Shown here: positions 1 to 10,719 of the stretch, piece by piece
Layout: the number at the start of each line of letters is the position of its first letter
How positions within the stretch are numbered: position 1 is the first letter of the stretch
Origin: Heterodera schachtii
Taxonomy: Eukaryota; Nematoda; Chromadorea; Rhabditida; Heteroderidae
Assembly (NCBI GenBank): GCA_023374025.1
Contig: SIJG01000013.1
Span: forward strand, 24,161-88,160
DNA: 64,000 bases
Direction: 5' to 3'
Program-made: the position numbers and the translations under genes
Notes under the pieces: model-generated
What the model was told of the DNA's origin: nothing
Databases searched by the model: none
Seen by the model: only the letters and a program-made list of their open reading frames with translations

Positions 1-786
1 GAACTCACGATCTCTGGCCCCCTCCTTCTACGAATCTATGCTGGTGCCCTTCTTCTTGGTCCGTCGCTTTTTGGTCCTTCCGCATTTGATTTTGTGCAAA
101 TCACGAACAAATTTGCTTCGTTGGCTTACTCACCGCTTCCTGACAGCGAACACTTCGCTGAAAGCTATGCCGAATCAGCTGACTCATCCATCTCTCCGCT
201 GTTCTTTTGCCGACCTCCTCACCATTTTCCGCTATTTAAGCCGTTGGTTTCAATGTTGGGGCACCATTCATTGCCCTCCGACTCTTCAATTTCCGTCGCT
301 CTCTTTGCTATGCCGTCAATGCACTGCTCGTCGACTTTGGCTCCTGTTGCTTCCCATGTTCAATCGGATGCTGCGTCGCTTTTTGATCCTTCGTCTCCGC
401 GTGTCTGTACTGCCGATTTCGTCAGGGCGGCCGAATCATGCCCTCCAACTATTGGCCTCAGCATGACCGACCGTATGCCGACTACCAGTCCTACCGCTGG
501 TAGTCAAGTGGCCACTGGTGTGACAAGCCGGTGGACGAGCATTCAGCAACGCGACAAATATGAACGACGATTGCTCCGAGAAAATGGCTTCCGCCCAACG
601 CTGGTCATTTGTGATCCAATGAGCTCTGCCATTCGGCGCGAACGACGCCGACTGAAGCGACTTCACATGGCCACTGCCCAGGAACCGAGAAAAATTGAAG
701 CTGTGTCGGAGGTGGAAAGAACTGAAACTGCCGCGGGGAGTGTCGGCAAAGCAGTGCCGACGGAAGAAGAGAAATTGGAGAAATGA
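1..786 (+). CDS. 3'-terminal exon of an unrecognised Ser/Pro-rich protein (partial)
   Basis: The frame is open from the first base of the window to a TGA ending at 786, so this is probably the last exon, or a large internal part, of a gene starting upstream. I do not recognise the protein. The first ~150 residues are rich in Ser, Pro and Ala. The C-terminal ~80 residues are charged, with a basic run (RRERRRLKRL) and an acidic tail ending in EEEKLEK. A possible AATAAA polyadenylation signal lies at 1061-1066. Because the 5' end is outside the window, the frame rests on the length of the open stretch and its charged, protein-like C-terminus. A shorter competing frame (38-466) looks like a shadow because it lacks such a pattern. 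Confidence 0.5.
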   Translation, partial: ELTISGPLLLRIYAGALLLGPSLFGPSAFDFVQITNKFASLAYSPLPDSEHFAESYAESADSSISPLFFCRPPHHFPLFKPLVSMLGHHSLPSDSSISVALFAMPSMHCSSTLAPVASHVQSDAASLFDPSSPRVCTADFVRAAESCPPTIGLSMTDRMPTTSPTAGSQVATGVTSRWTSIQQRDKYERRLLRENGFRPTLVICDPMSSAIRRERRRLKRLHMATAQEPRKIEAVSEVERTETAAGSVGKAVPTEEEKLEK

Positions 787-1177
787 AAGAGAGAAAGAAA
801 ATGGAAGAAAATTGAGGAAGAATAATTTAATTGATTTTAATTGGAGTAATTTAATATTTGTGATTAATTTTAATATTTCTGTGATATTTCCCATTCAATG
901 TGATTTTCGTGCTTAGTATTAGTCACTCTTTGTTGTTGATCGTTCCGTGTAAAATTGCTCCACCTCCGCTTTTCCTCTCTATTTAAACACGCACATTTTC
1001 CACTTCACTTCATCTTGTACATCTGACATCTTATTCATCTTATATTATTTATATTTATTAAATAAACTTCTTTCTTATTTGGGAATTATTTCCCCCTTTA
1101 TTCCACCCCGCCCTCTCTCCGCCTTTCGCCTTCCCACTTTTTGCCCCCATCTCGCCGTCCGAGCCGACAGCACTCAC
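787..1177. other. 3' untranslated region and spacer
   Basis: AT-rich DNA after the stop of the first gene, with AATAAA at 1061-1066. It separates this gene from an oppositely oriented orphan exon. I see no other gene. Confidence 0.4.
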
Positions 1178-1287
1178 ATTTTCTTTCTTCCTCCAAATGG
1201 TGTCACAAAAGAAGCCGACGACGACGATTGCTGCTGATTTTCAACGGCGGACAAAAGTTTTTGCTTTTTCTTGGCAGGCGGTGCCAT
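1178..1287 (-). pseudogene. Orphan first exon of the F-box-like family (MAPPAKKK type)
   Basis: On the minus strand an ATG at 1287 opens a 110-nt exon that starts MAPPAKKKQK and ends GGRKK plus two bases before a GTGAGT donor. It matches the first exon of copy D (MAPSVKKKK, with SFVT further in, where this has SFVTPFGGR) and of copy J (MAPPVKKRK). All three end with two bases 'AT' before the donor. No F-box-like second exon follows on the minus strand before the neighbouring gene. I infer a relic left by duplication or rearrangement. It could still serve as a first exon if the rest lies outside the window, but the plus-strand gene at 1-786 makes that unlikely. Confidence 0.55.
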
Positions 1288-1552
1288 TAGAAATAATTTC
1301 GTCTCAAAAAATAAAACCAATTAAAACAAATTAGTGAGAAATATAAAGAGAGTTCGCGTTAACGGTAATACTGCCGATAGCCCCCCCCCCGCCCTTTGTA
1401 AAAAATTTTCTGTTCTAAAAAATCGTGAAACGGGTTTATGGGGGTTTTCAGGGTCGCTGATCATGAACCTGACATTCATTTTGTTGATTCATTTTGAATC
1501 CTGGACCTGAATTGGTACAAAGTCGAAAATTCCAATTTTCAATAGTGACAAA

Positions 1553-2298
1553 TAGTGCCCGGAAATTTCAAATTTGCGGATCCCGCTGCGGGATTGGTAC
1601 TGAAAAATTTTGCGGGACGGGATCCCGCATGTATAAATCCCGCAAATCCCGCATTTAAAATTTGCGGGATCCCGCGCGGGATTGCGGGATTTTGGAAATT
1701 TCAAAATTCAATTAAATTTCAAAAAGTTTCCAAAAAAAACGAAATATACCTGTCATTTTGAAAACGAAATTTTTAGGGGCTGGCGGGATGCATTAAAAGG
1801 AGCTGATTTTTAAGGGTTGGATAGATCGGTGAACAAATTGTTAATGGGATCAATCAATAAATTTAACTGTTTTATTTTTAAGTCGTTTTTTGCGGCGCGC
1901 TTTTTCAAAAACTTTTCGGGAACAGAGGGCCCGGCGGTGCCGATAGGCGCCGCCGGGAAATTTTTTTTGAAAATTTTGTCAATTTATTAACTGATTTTGA
2001 CCAAAAAATGACCAAATATCGCACTTATGGCTTTAATTTGATTGAATTTATTAAAAATTTATTCAAAAATATTTGGCATTTTGTCATTAAAAATTTTCAA
2101 AAAAATCAATAAAATCCCGCAAAATACCGCACAAATTTTCAAATTTGCGGATCCCGCTGCGGGATTTGAACTCAAAATTTTGCGGAACGGGATCCCGCAG
2201 GCATAAATCCCGCAATCCCGCATTTGCCAAAAAATGCGGGATTGCGGATTGGGATCACGCAAAATCCCGCGCGGGATCCCGTCCCGCGCCGGGCTCTA
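1553..2298. mobile_element. hAT-type miniature element with GGGATCCCGC-rich interior
   Basis: The left end TAGTGCCCGG and the right end CCGGGCTCTA are imperfect inverted repeats. They are flanked by near-identical 8-bp direct repeats, GTGACAAA (1545-1552) and CTGACAAA (2299-2306). Two direct copies of a block full of GCGGGATCCCGC-like palindromes lie inside (1560-1700 and 2130-2290), with a GC-rich hairpin at 1931-1957 between them. No transposase frame is visible, so it is non-autonomous. The 8-bp duplication and TAG terminus fit the hAT superfamily. Confidence 0.55.
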
Positions 2299-2803
2299 CT
2301 GACAAACCATTGAAAAATCAAAAATGGGCATTCAGTATAGATATGAAAATAAGAATTTTGAAAATTTGATATTTCCGGGTTTCAAAATTGCTGTCTGCTT
2401 CGGGGAAGAAATTCTCAGGAAACGGACCTAATAGAAAAATCTATTTGGATCAGAGGCAAAGCTTTTGAACCGGTTCAATCTGCGGAAAATGAACAGAATG
2501 AGGGGCACAATTTTCATAAACATAAATCTTAAGCAATAAGGCCGAATTCCAAAGGATTACATATATATTTTATACATATATACACATTATTATCTACATA
2601 CAAATACACATCATTCCACATACAAACCGAAAGGGCAGCATACAACACAATACTAACATATGTGGTAACATACACAGGAAATGAATGAATGAACACATCA
2701 AAAATGGGGGACACAAATATCACACGACAGACAATTAAATGTGAAATTCTTCGTCCATTATTATCGAATGCCATCGCCGTCCGTCGCGTTCATTCATTGC
2801 GCA
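2299..2803. other. Intergenic, AT-rich
   Basis: Contains a short run of tatata/tacata repeats around 2560-2610. I see no gene. Confidence 0.4.
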
Positions 2804-3844
2804 TCACCACGTTGTGTAATGTTCTCCTCCCGACGGCACTGTCGACGACGCCTTCAATTTTGTCTGCGCACTTCCTCCTTCAATTGTTGCGGTTGATGGC
2901 GATGATTGCGATGGCACTGTTGCTGTTGATTGCGATGGTCCAGTTGAGCGTAAGCTCTCCGGTATCAGACTCCGCCACGAGAACGGCTGCTTCGTCTTCG
3001 CTGCTGGCATCTTGGACATCATTCCGCTCGGCACCGCCGTGATCGCACCACCACCGCTTCGTCCTCCAGGACCATGGCAAGGAGTTGAGGTCGGCGGCCA
3101 GTCCATCGAATCCGTTGGACCCTGACGCGATTTGTAGTAACTGCTTGACACTGATGTAGAAAGCTCATCGTTGTCCTGGTCGGCACGGCGTCCATGGCAC
3201 AGACAGCAAATCACAACAATGGCACACACAACAACGAGGCTGAAAATGGGGGAAACGGGAAATGATTGTGATTGATGATGGCATTGACAACAAAAGAAAA
3301 GCCGTGGAAAACTCACACGAGCAAAACTGAGACGCCAATGATGATCCAAAGCTTGACACTGAGACCAGCAAATTCATTTGTCGAAGTCTTCTCATCGGTT
3401 GGATTCTTGGGATTAACGCGTGGCGCACTGAAAAAATGGGAAAATCAGAAAACGGAATTGAGGCGGCTCTATTGCATTTTACCGACCTTAAAAAATTTCA
3501 CGGAAATAAATAAAAGAAATTCAAAAATTCGTTTTTTGGTATGGATGTGGAGGTGAAATGATTTGGCCCAAAACCACGGCGTTTTTCGAATAGTTAATTT
3601 ATGCGGTGAGAATGTGAATTTGCGCGCTCTTTTGTTGATTTTTTTAAATTTTTGGGTGCGGCCCCAAAACAGGAAAGTACCCATTTAATTTTTAGGTCCT
3701 GTGAAAGTTTTAAGGTCATGGAAAATGCCATAGAAAATCAGCCGTTTGGGCTGTGCTTTTTGTTTACCCGTGGCAAAAGTTGAAAATGATCAGCAGAGTG
3801 ATGAACAACAGACGGAGGGCATTTTGAAGGACAGTGGAGGACAT
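2804..3844 (-). CDS. Small type I single-pass membrane protein (three exons, 207 aa)
   Basis: Minus-strand exons 3844-3768, 3427-3317 and 3239-2804 join in frame (624 nt) with GT donors and TTTCAG acceptors. The start at 3844 gives a good signal peptide (MSSTVLQN, then a hydrophobic stretch ending FNFCHG). A ~23-residue outside segment follows, then one long hydrophobic membrane segment that spans the exon 2/3 junction (LWIIIGVSVLLV continuing into VVVCAIVVICC). Next comes a basic stop-transfer (HGRR) and a ~130-residue Ser/Pro/Thr-rich cytoplasmic tail. I do not recognise the family; a nematode-specific receptor-like or adhesion protein is possible. The reading is strong because three exons agree in phase and the topology makes sense. 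Confidence 0.75.
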
Positions 3845-3900
3845 AGTAGCAGAAATGTGAATGAATGTTAATGCACAAAATAAGGGGGAAGACGAAGGCG

Positions 3901-3910
3901 CTTTTATAGC
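3901..3910 (-). promoter_or_regulatory. Probable TATA box of the membrane-protein gene
   Basis: Reads GCTATAAAAG on the minus strand, about 57 bp upstream of the ATG at 3844. Confidence 0.45.
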
Positions 3911-4255
3911 GGAGAAAAAAAGGATTTAGCAAATGCAATTTTTGAAAATTTAATACGGATTAAATTTATTTTGTTCGAATTCAGGTCCCGGGGTTCGTAA
4001 TGGGACGAAACATATCTATGTCATATTCATGATTGGCGAGTCTGAAAAGCTCGGAAAACATGTTTTAGTATGACTTTTGAAAACAAAAAAAATTTTCGAA
4101 AAATTGGGGGAGAGGAAAGAAAGTTTGATATAAAAGGACAATTTTTTGTGAATGCGAATCATTCGCCCAATAAATTTGCTATTCAATACTTTTTATTCCT
4201 CGCCATTTTCTGCCCAAATTTTCGTCATCGCCGCCGCTAATAACAACGTAATTCA
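3911..4255. other. Divergent intergenic region
   Basis: Lies between the minus-strand membrane-protein gene and the plus-strand polyQ gene and so probably holds both promoters. I see no other gene. Confidence 0.4.
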
Positions 4256-5977
4256 ATGTCTTCGTCAACAAATGATGATGGAGCCCAAAACAACGCCAAC
4301 GCCAACCACACGCATTCGCCTGCTGGTCGTTCATGCAACTCGCACACCATGGCCATTCTGACGCCGATCAAAGGACAACCGACGGAACAATCGCAGCAGC
4401 AGCACAACCACCAGCAGCAGCAACAGCCGCAACAACAACCGACGCAACACGTGCCCATCCAGCGGGAAGACATCGCAACACAGACGGACCAACAATCGGC
4501 GGATGAAGAAGCGGCGACAACACCAGCACTAGTAGCAGCAGCGATGACGCAGGCGCAACATCAGCCGAAGCAGCAGCAACTGCCACAAGCGACCACCACC
4601 AATTCGACAACACCGCAACCACCGCCAACGCCAACAGTGGAGACGAGCAACAACAACAAACGGTAGAGTTGTGGTGCCATTGGACGGGGAGGGGAGAGAG
4701 GATGCCGTGATAATAATGCCATTTTTAGACATTCCAAATTATGCGGATTTAACTGGGAAAAACTGACCGACGTTTTTAGCGAGATTTTTTCTTGTTTTAG
4801 TTCACTGATTTCAGAGTTTGGCCCTCTCCTCCCTTTGAATTGATGGCATTCTCTTTCTCTTCTCTTTTGTAAAATGAAAATTACGTCAAAAAATTTCACT
4901 GATTTGTTTTTCAGTGATCCAACTGTGATGGTGGACGACCAGCAGCAGCAACAACAGCACAATCAGCAGCAGATGGTGCCGCCGCCGACTTCACAGCAAA
5001 ACAACGGACAAACGGAGCAGCGCAAAGTCAAATCGGCGAAGGATCTGCGCCCTGATGAAGTGCTGAAACTGTCGATTGTCGATGCGTTGATGGTGAAGGC
5101 CAAACAACGACAACAGCAGAACAACAACGACGACGACGGCACCGGCAACGGACATGGCGGAGGCCTTCGCAGGCAAAAAAAATTCAAATCAATTTGTCAC
5201 CCTCCCCCATTTTCCCCTCTTTTTCAGGTCAATTTCGGTGATTGGTGACAATTGGTTGTCCTACGATTGGGTGGAAAGCAGCGATCAGCCGGTGGACCAA
5301 ATGGAGTAAAATTCATTCATTTCAAATTGTTTGGCACTTTTTAATGCTTTTCCCTTCCCCTGTTTAAGCATTCAGCAAGAGCAGCCGATCATCGACGATC
5401 CCAACAACAACGTCAACGCGGATGAGGAGGGATTGATTGACCAAATCAGCGGCGCGGTCGCTTCACTGTCCACAATCAACCTTGGCCCTCTGTACACCGC
5501 TGTTGGCAACGGGTGGGACTACTTTGGACACCTGTGGCAGTATCGGGTGAGCCAAAAATGCCAAATTTGACGGATGAGTTGAGGATTTAATGGATTTCCC
5601 CCTACCTTTTCAGCTCTTCCGCTTCGCCTTCATCCTTCTGTGCTTCTACTTTGGCATGGGCTTCATGGAACGGTTGGCTGTCGCGATGATCTCCGCATGC
5701 GTCCGCTGGGCTTGGCCACCGGTGCACTTCATGCTCGGCTCGTCACGGGGAACGCTGTTCTATTTGACGGACTGGTTCGCATGGATGGACGACTTTTTGT
5801 CAAGTTGGGTGTGCGACATGGCCAACAGGTACGGTGTGGTGGGGATGTGCATACAGTACCCCTAATTTTATCCCCATTTTCAGATACTGTCATCAATACG
5901 GTGTGATGTGCGACAGTCAGTGTTCCTTTGTCAGCCGGACGCAGCGCGCAGCTTTCTTCACCGGACGGCGCTTCTGA
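4256..5977 (+). CDS. PolyQ/Asn-rich protein with hydrophobic C-terminal region (six exons, 409 aa)
   Basis: Exons 4256-4662, 4915-5172, 5228-5305, 5369-5546, 5614-5828 and 5884-5977 join in frame (1230 nt). The first ~200 residues are low complexity, rich in Gln, Asn, Thr and Pro. A more ordered part begins at KSAKDLRPDEVLKL. After SVIGDNWLSYDW comes a compact C-terminal region with an amphipathic or membrane-associated look (FRFAFILLCFYFGMGFMER, later MLGSSRGTLFYLTDWFAWMDDF) and several Cys near the end. Intron 2 (5173-5227) must use a GC donor (CGCAG|GCAAAA), because reading through it hits a stop. I do not recognise the family. Six phase-consistent junctions make the model solid; function is unknown. 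Confidence 0.75.
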
Positions 5978-6528
5978 TGGATAATGCGCGAGATGAAATG
6001 AATTTTGATAACGATTTTTGATGGCGACATTGATGTGTATGTATTGTATATTCTGTATATTATGATTTTGCTGTTTGAGTACGTACGTGTATATTGTATA
6101 TGTACTACTGTATTGTATTTTGTATCCGTAGGGCATATTCAATTCCAATTTTAACGCCTAATTTTGTATACCCATGTTGTGATGCGTTTGTTCATAAACT
6201 TTGTGAAATTATTTTCATTATTAGAAATCGCATTTTTAAGAGCGAAAGAGTCCAAAACAAGGGCGAAAAAATTGCGAAATAAGGACGAAGCGCCAAAATA
6301 TGGGCAAAAACTTTTTGCCAAAGTCCCCACTTTTTTAGGAAATAAGTTTTGTTCGAAAAAGTCGTGAAAACATATTTTTTGGGGTTTTCTGGCTAACTTA
6401 TAAATCCAATCCATATTCATGAGTCATGACTTTATATTGTGACTTTTTGGCTATTTTTCATGTCTTTTTTAGTCGAAATTTTATGCAGATTTTTCGTGAC
6501 TTAAATTCCCAGCCCTAATCATGGCACA
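5978..6528. other. 3' flank and intergenic
   Basis: TG/TA-rich stretch at 6030-6120, then AT-rich DNA. I see no gene. Confidence 0.35.
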
Positions 6529-6639
6529 TACCGTATTTTCTCTATCTCCATTAATCACCCCGTCTCCAATTATCTCCCCTTTTCGAAATAGGTTAAAAAA
6601 TAATATACCCTGTGGCATATAATTAGAGAAAATTCGGTA
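6529..6639. mobile_element. Miniature inverted-repeat element, TA-flanked
   Basis: The left end TACCGTATTTTCTCT and the right end AGAGAAAATTCGGTA are inverted repeats about 15 bp long with TA at each end, around a ~80-bp centre. This fits a Tc1/mariner-type MITE. A related end, CCGTATTT...TAAAATACAGCCCC, recurs at 21128, 29340 and 44079. Confidence 0.5.
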
Positions 6640-6681
6640 AACAAAAAGATACAAAAACATTCATTAATCACTTTTTATGAC

Positions 6682-6688
6682 TATAAAA
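6682..6688 (+). promoter_or_regulatory. TATA box of F-box-like gene A
   Basis: TATAAAA sits about 135 bp upstream of the ATG, in a block (ATGACTATAAAAATGTTT and onward) also found at the same place upstream of copy B (11904 onward). Confidence 0.45.
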
Positions 6689-6821
6689 ATGTTTGTTTTT
6701 TCGATTTGCCTCGCATTTGAAAAAAATAAATTCTAACGCAATAATTCTGCAATTCTTCCTTCCCTTTGTGACATCAATCGGAACTCATTTGTTAGCAATT
6801 GTGCTCTAATTGCTGTCAAAA

Positions 6822-8147
6822 ATGAACCGACGGTAAAATGATTTTAAAAATCACAATTTATACTTGCCCTAATTTACTTTCATTATTTCAGTTGGATTTG
6901 CAACGACGTTTGGATGGACATTTTGCCCTGTTTTGACCATGCCCAACTTGGCCTCAAATTGGCACTTCTTTCGCCACGTTTCAATTCTCTTGTGGACACG
7001 CATTTTGATGCCAAAAGCGAATTGACAATTTGGAGACAAATCGAAATTCGTCGCAAGTACAAAGGACCAGAAACGAAACTTTATGTACAGATGGATGGAA
7101 AATTTGACAAATTTGTGGAATTTCCATTGCCCGACGACCGTCCGTTGCCCAGAAAAATCCGTTTTAAGCACCTTCAGATTGAGTAATTAAAAATCAGAGC
7201 TTTATGGCAATAAAAGCATTCATTCCATTTTCAGTTACATCGATCACTTCGTCATCGCTTTTCTTTGTGCAAATCGCCAAATTTTCGACAAAAGAGGCAC
7301 CAATTTACATTTGTGGATTCCAGCATCACATACCACGGATGGCCAGCGGATTTGGGATGTTTTGGCCCATGAAATTTGGCCAATTTTTTCGGCAAACATT
7401 CGCCACTTGGGCTTTAACGATGATGTTGATTTGGACTATTTACGTCGTCTGACTTCGCCGACAATTCTCACCGATCTGAATCAGTTGGATTCAATCGATT
7501 CATTTGGTCTGTTGCCCGATGCGATTGGTGAAGATTTTGATGGGCCAAATGCAACAATTTCTGCTGGCCAAGCATTGTCCAAATGGTTGCACTCTCCGAG
7601 GAAAGATGGCATGCCGAAGCGATTGCGTTGCAAAGATTACAATGAACAAACGGACTTCAATTGGATCAACAATTTTAAGGAGGTGTGACCATAATTTCGA
7701 CAAATCACTGATTTTTGTTTTCCAAAATTTGTTTAGCATTTTCTCCGTGCCAATGCCATTTCTTCCGTCCGTTACGAAATTAATTTTACTGTTCGTGTGC
7801 TGTCAATGCAAATGGTGCCATTTGAATTGGTGAACGAATGGACGCAAGAAAAGCTGACACTGACCAAAAAAAACGAAAATTACTTGGAGAATTGGATAAT
7901 GAAACGATGCAAAATTGGGGAGACAGCGGCGGTTCATTGGGAAGATGAAAATTGTGACAATTGTAACAATGTGTTATTTTGTCTTTGTAATGCCAAAAAT
8001 TGCATCGGGTGAGCAATTAAAAAAGACATTTGATTTTGCTTAAATAATTAAAATTGCGCCTAATTAAGGCCATTATCTCCGCCACCGGAAGAAGAAGAAA
8101 AAGCCGGACAAAGCATCACAAATGGGCCATCTTCTTCTGACAAATGA
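6822..8147 (+). CDS. F-box-like family gene A (five exons, 366 aa)
   Basis: Exons 6822-6832, 6892-7182, 7235-7682, 7737-8008 and 8069-8147 join to 1101 nt. The first coding exon has only 11 nt (MNR plus two bases). Exon 2 begins RWICNDVWMDILPCFDHAQL and continues to SPRFNSLVDTHF, which resembles a degenerate F-box: an ILP helix start, a QLGLKLALLS core and an RF..LVD end. Exon 3 opens with YIDH and holds a conserved body (IWDVLAHEIWPIF, SPTILTDLNQL, KWLHSPRKDG). Exon 4 has VPFELVNEWTQEKLTL and MKRCKIGETAAV. Exon 5 is a short Pro/Glu/Ser tail. F-box proteins normally link substrates to SCF ubiquitin ligases; that role is inferred here. A and B are close tandem copies. Confidence 0.8.
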
Positions 8148-8608
8148 GTGACGGACATAAAAACAGTGATCAACCGCAGAAGAAGAAATGAATTAATTAA
8201 TTAAGAAATGACCGACCCTTCATATTTCATCAGTAATAAATAAAATGTATTATAATCGGATGTATAAAAACGGCAGCAAATAAAGTTGTTTATAAATTTT
8301 CAGGGCGGTGAGTACGATTTCTTACTTCCATTTCAAAAATTGTCTCCACATGTACTGTATGTACTTCTCACAATAACCTCGGCAAACTTGATTGGGAGGC
8401 CTGAAACGAACGAAAAACAAGTTTTAGCTTGATAGGATGGATTTCTGTATCCTTATTTCACTGGTGAATTGTCCTCAGTGTTTTCAGTTACAATATTTTG
8501 TTCGATATACCCGGGACGGAAATTTGGGTTTTTTAAAATAGTTTTGTGCGTTTAACAAGACGGCATTCGCATTCGTTGCAGCTACTGTTGAATTGTGAGA
8601 CTCTTGCT
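8148..8608. other. 3' flank of gene A and spacer
   Basis: AT-rich 3' flank, including AATAAA-like motifs near 8236 and 8280. No gene seen. Confidence 0.3.
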
Positions 8609-9108
8609 GAAAATTTTGGTACTAATGCACTTTACCCGACATAAATTTTTTTTGTCTTAATTCATGTAAAATAGCTTCCGGGGGTTTTCAGCATCCTGAT
8701 TAAGAATCTGGCGTTCATTTCAACTAATTCCGTACACCAGAACCCGAAATCGAACTTTTTGTCGAACATCGAAATTTTCAAAATCCTATTCAAAAAAAAG
8801 TTCAACAAGATGCAATAGTGAAAAATCAACGAAAACCAATGCTCGCATGGATACAATTCTGTGACTTGAGACCAAAAATTAAAAAAGACAGTCAAAGTCT
8901 CCACTGTTATCAGCGTTGTAAAATCGGTTTTAAAAATTTTAGATGTTTGACAAAAAGTTCGGGTTCTGGTGTACGGAATTACATATATAGCTGAAATGAA
9001 CGCCAGATTCTTAATCAGTAATGTTGAAAACCCACGGAAGTCTATTTTACATGAATTTAGTGAAAAAAAAAATTTATGTCGGGTAAAGTGCATTAGTACC
9101 AAAATTTT
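8609..9108. mobile_element. Palindromic miniature element with ~190-bp inverted arms
   Basis: The left arm starts AAATTTTGGTACTAATGCAC and the right arm ends with its reverse complement. Both arms contain a shared block (AGAATCTGGCGTTCATTTCA and ATTCCGTACACCAGAACCCG, inverted on the right). The centre is near 8870. Fragments of the same family occur at 21150-21245 and 29130-29290. No coding frame; a foldback-type MITE. Confidence 0.6.
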
Positions 9109-9433
9109 TATGCTGGTACCCCCCCCCCCAGACCTAGCTTCACCCAAATTTTCCAAAAAATTTCGCTAAATTTTTCAAAAGATCCACTATTTTTTGAAGA
9201 AAATCTACTAAAATGGCTCAAAATCGCAAAATTTATCATTTTTCCACAAAATTCGTTAACAAATCGCATTAAAAATGCAAAAATATTGCGCCTATCACCG
9301 CCGGGGCCCGTACCAAAAGGACGAGGTAAGGGTAAAGTTACCCTCAGCAGCTGCGGGTAAACCTACGCGTTACCCGTACTAAAAGAGCAACCCGCAGCTG
9401 AGGGTTAACCCTCAGCAAAAGGTCTGGGGGATG

Positions 9434-9803
9434 GGTGCACCCCAAAACGTCGCCGGAAGACTTTTTGGACCATAACTTTGTTCTTTGTCAATCAAATTAA
9501 GCATTCTTGGTGTTGTTCGAGAGCTCTGTGTGTTTATTATTAATTTGCTAAATTTCAAAAATTTTCGTTAAGTTCACAAAAGTTATGGCCAGAAGGAACT
9601 CAAAAACCTAGTTTTTTGAACTCTTTTTGCCCTGATTTTTTTTGTATATGCATAAAAAATTTTGAAAATTTCCAGGTTGATAGAGTTTTTCAATTGCTTT
9701 CGAATAATACCAAGAATATTTCATTTGGTAAGGAAAGCAAAAAGTTATGACCCAAAAATTCGCCCGGCGACGTTTCGGCTGGCGACGTTTTTTCCTAGTC
9801 CGC
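9434..9803. repeat. Dispersed repeat, copy 1 (AAAACGTCGCCGG ends)
   Basis: A ~370-bp block beginning GTGCACCCCAAAACGTCG and ending in GGCGACGTTTT. It is repeated at 44393-44770 with the same order of motifs (CCATAACTTTGTTC, GTGTTGTTCG, AAAGTTATG). Its ends are inverted repeats of AAAACGTCGCC, so it is probably a non-autonomous DNA element. Confidence 0.5.
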
Positions 9804-10719
9804 TGGGATACCCCCCCCCCCCCCCCTCCCCAAGTCGAAATCCAGGAACCGTCCCTGGCCCATCCCCTGGGGAGACATTTACCAATCACCCGCTCGCCCC
9901 TTTTGAAAATTTACAACAAAAAACTGGCCATAACTTTTGTCAAGTCAACCTAATTAGACATTCGGATATCATTCGATAGCCCTAACAATTCACTAAAAGG
10001 TTGCAAAATTTAAAAAAATTTGATCAAGTTTGAGCAAAGTTGTGGCAAAAAGTACCCAAGGAACCGGGTTTTCAAACATTTTTGGCCATAACTTTTTTGA
10101 AACCTAACAAATTTTTTGAAATTTTGCAGGCTAATAGAGGAAACATAGGGCTATCGAATAATAGCAAGAAAATAAAAAATCTAAGAAATTTATAACTTAA
10201 TTTTTTAGCCTGCAAAATTAAAATTTTTTTGTTAGGTTTCAAAAAAGTTATGGCCAAAAATATTCGAAAACCTGGGACATATGTATCTTTGGCCATAACT
10301 TTGCTCAAGCTTGACCAAATTTTTTGAAATTTTACAGCCTAATAGAGAACTCTTAGCCCTATCGAACGATACTAAGGGTGCACCCCAAAATTTCGCCGCC
10401 TAAATTTCGGTAGCAAAATTATGTCCCGTCCCCACTAAGAATGTCTAATTAGGTTGACTTTGACAAAAGTTATGGCCAGTTTTTGTTGCAAATTTTCATT
10501 TTATGGTTTTTTTTATAACGCCCTTTGACATAGCACCTAGGAGACGAGTGAAAACGGGGATTGGATTTGTGGGAAAAAGGAATAAGCAAAAATCCGGGGC
10601 CTGGATAAATGACCTCCCCAAATTGATAATCCCAATTTAGCAAGCTTATAATACAATTCAAGGGCTATCGTGTGGTACCAAGATTGTACAATTTGGTTGC
10701 ATCTGAGAAAAGTTATGAG
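9804..10719. repeat. Repeat desert with GGCCATAACTTTTTT motifs
   Basis: No gene. The motif GGCCATAACTTTTTTC or its complement recurs many times (near 9930, 10083, 10243, 10290, 10470), interleaved with phrases such as TTTTGAAATTTTGCAGGCTA. Contains a C-tract at 9811-9826. Confidence 0.4.

Noticed and set aside
4368..4732. Minus-strand frames rich in Val/Leu/Cys opposite the polyQ exon
   Set aside because: Antisense shadow of CAG/CAA repeats.
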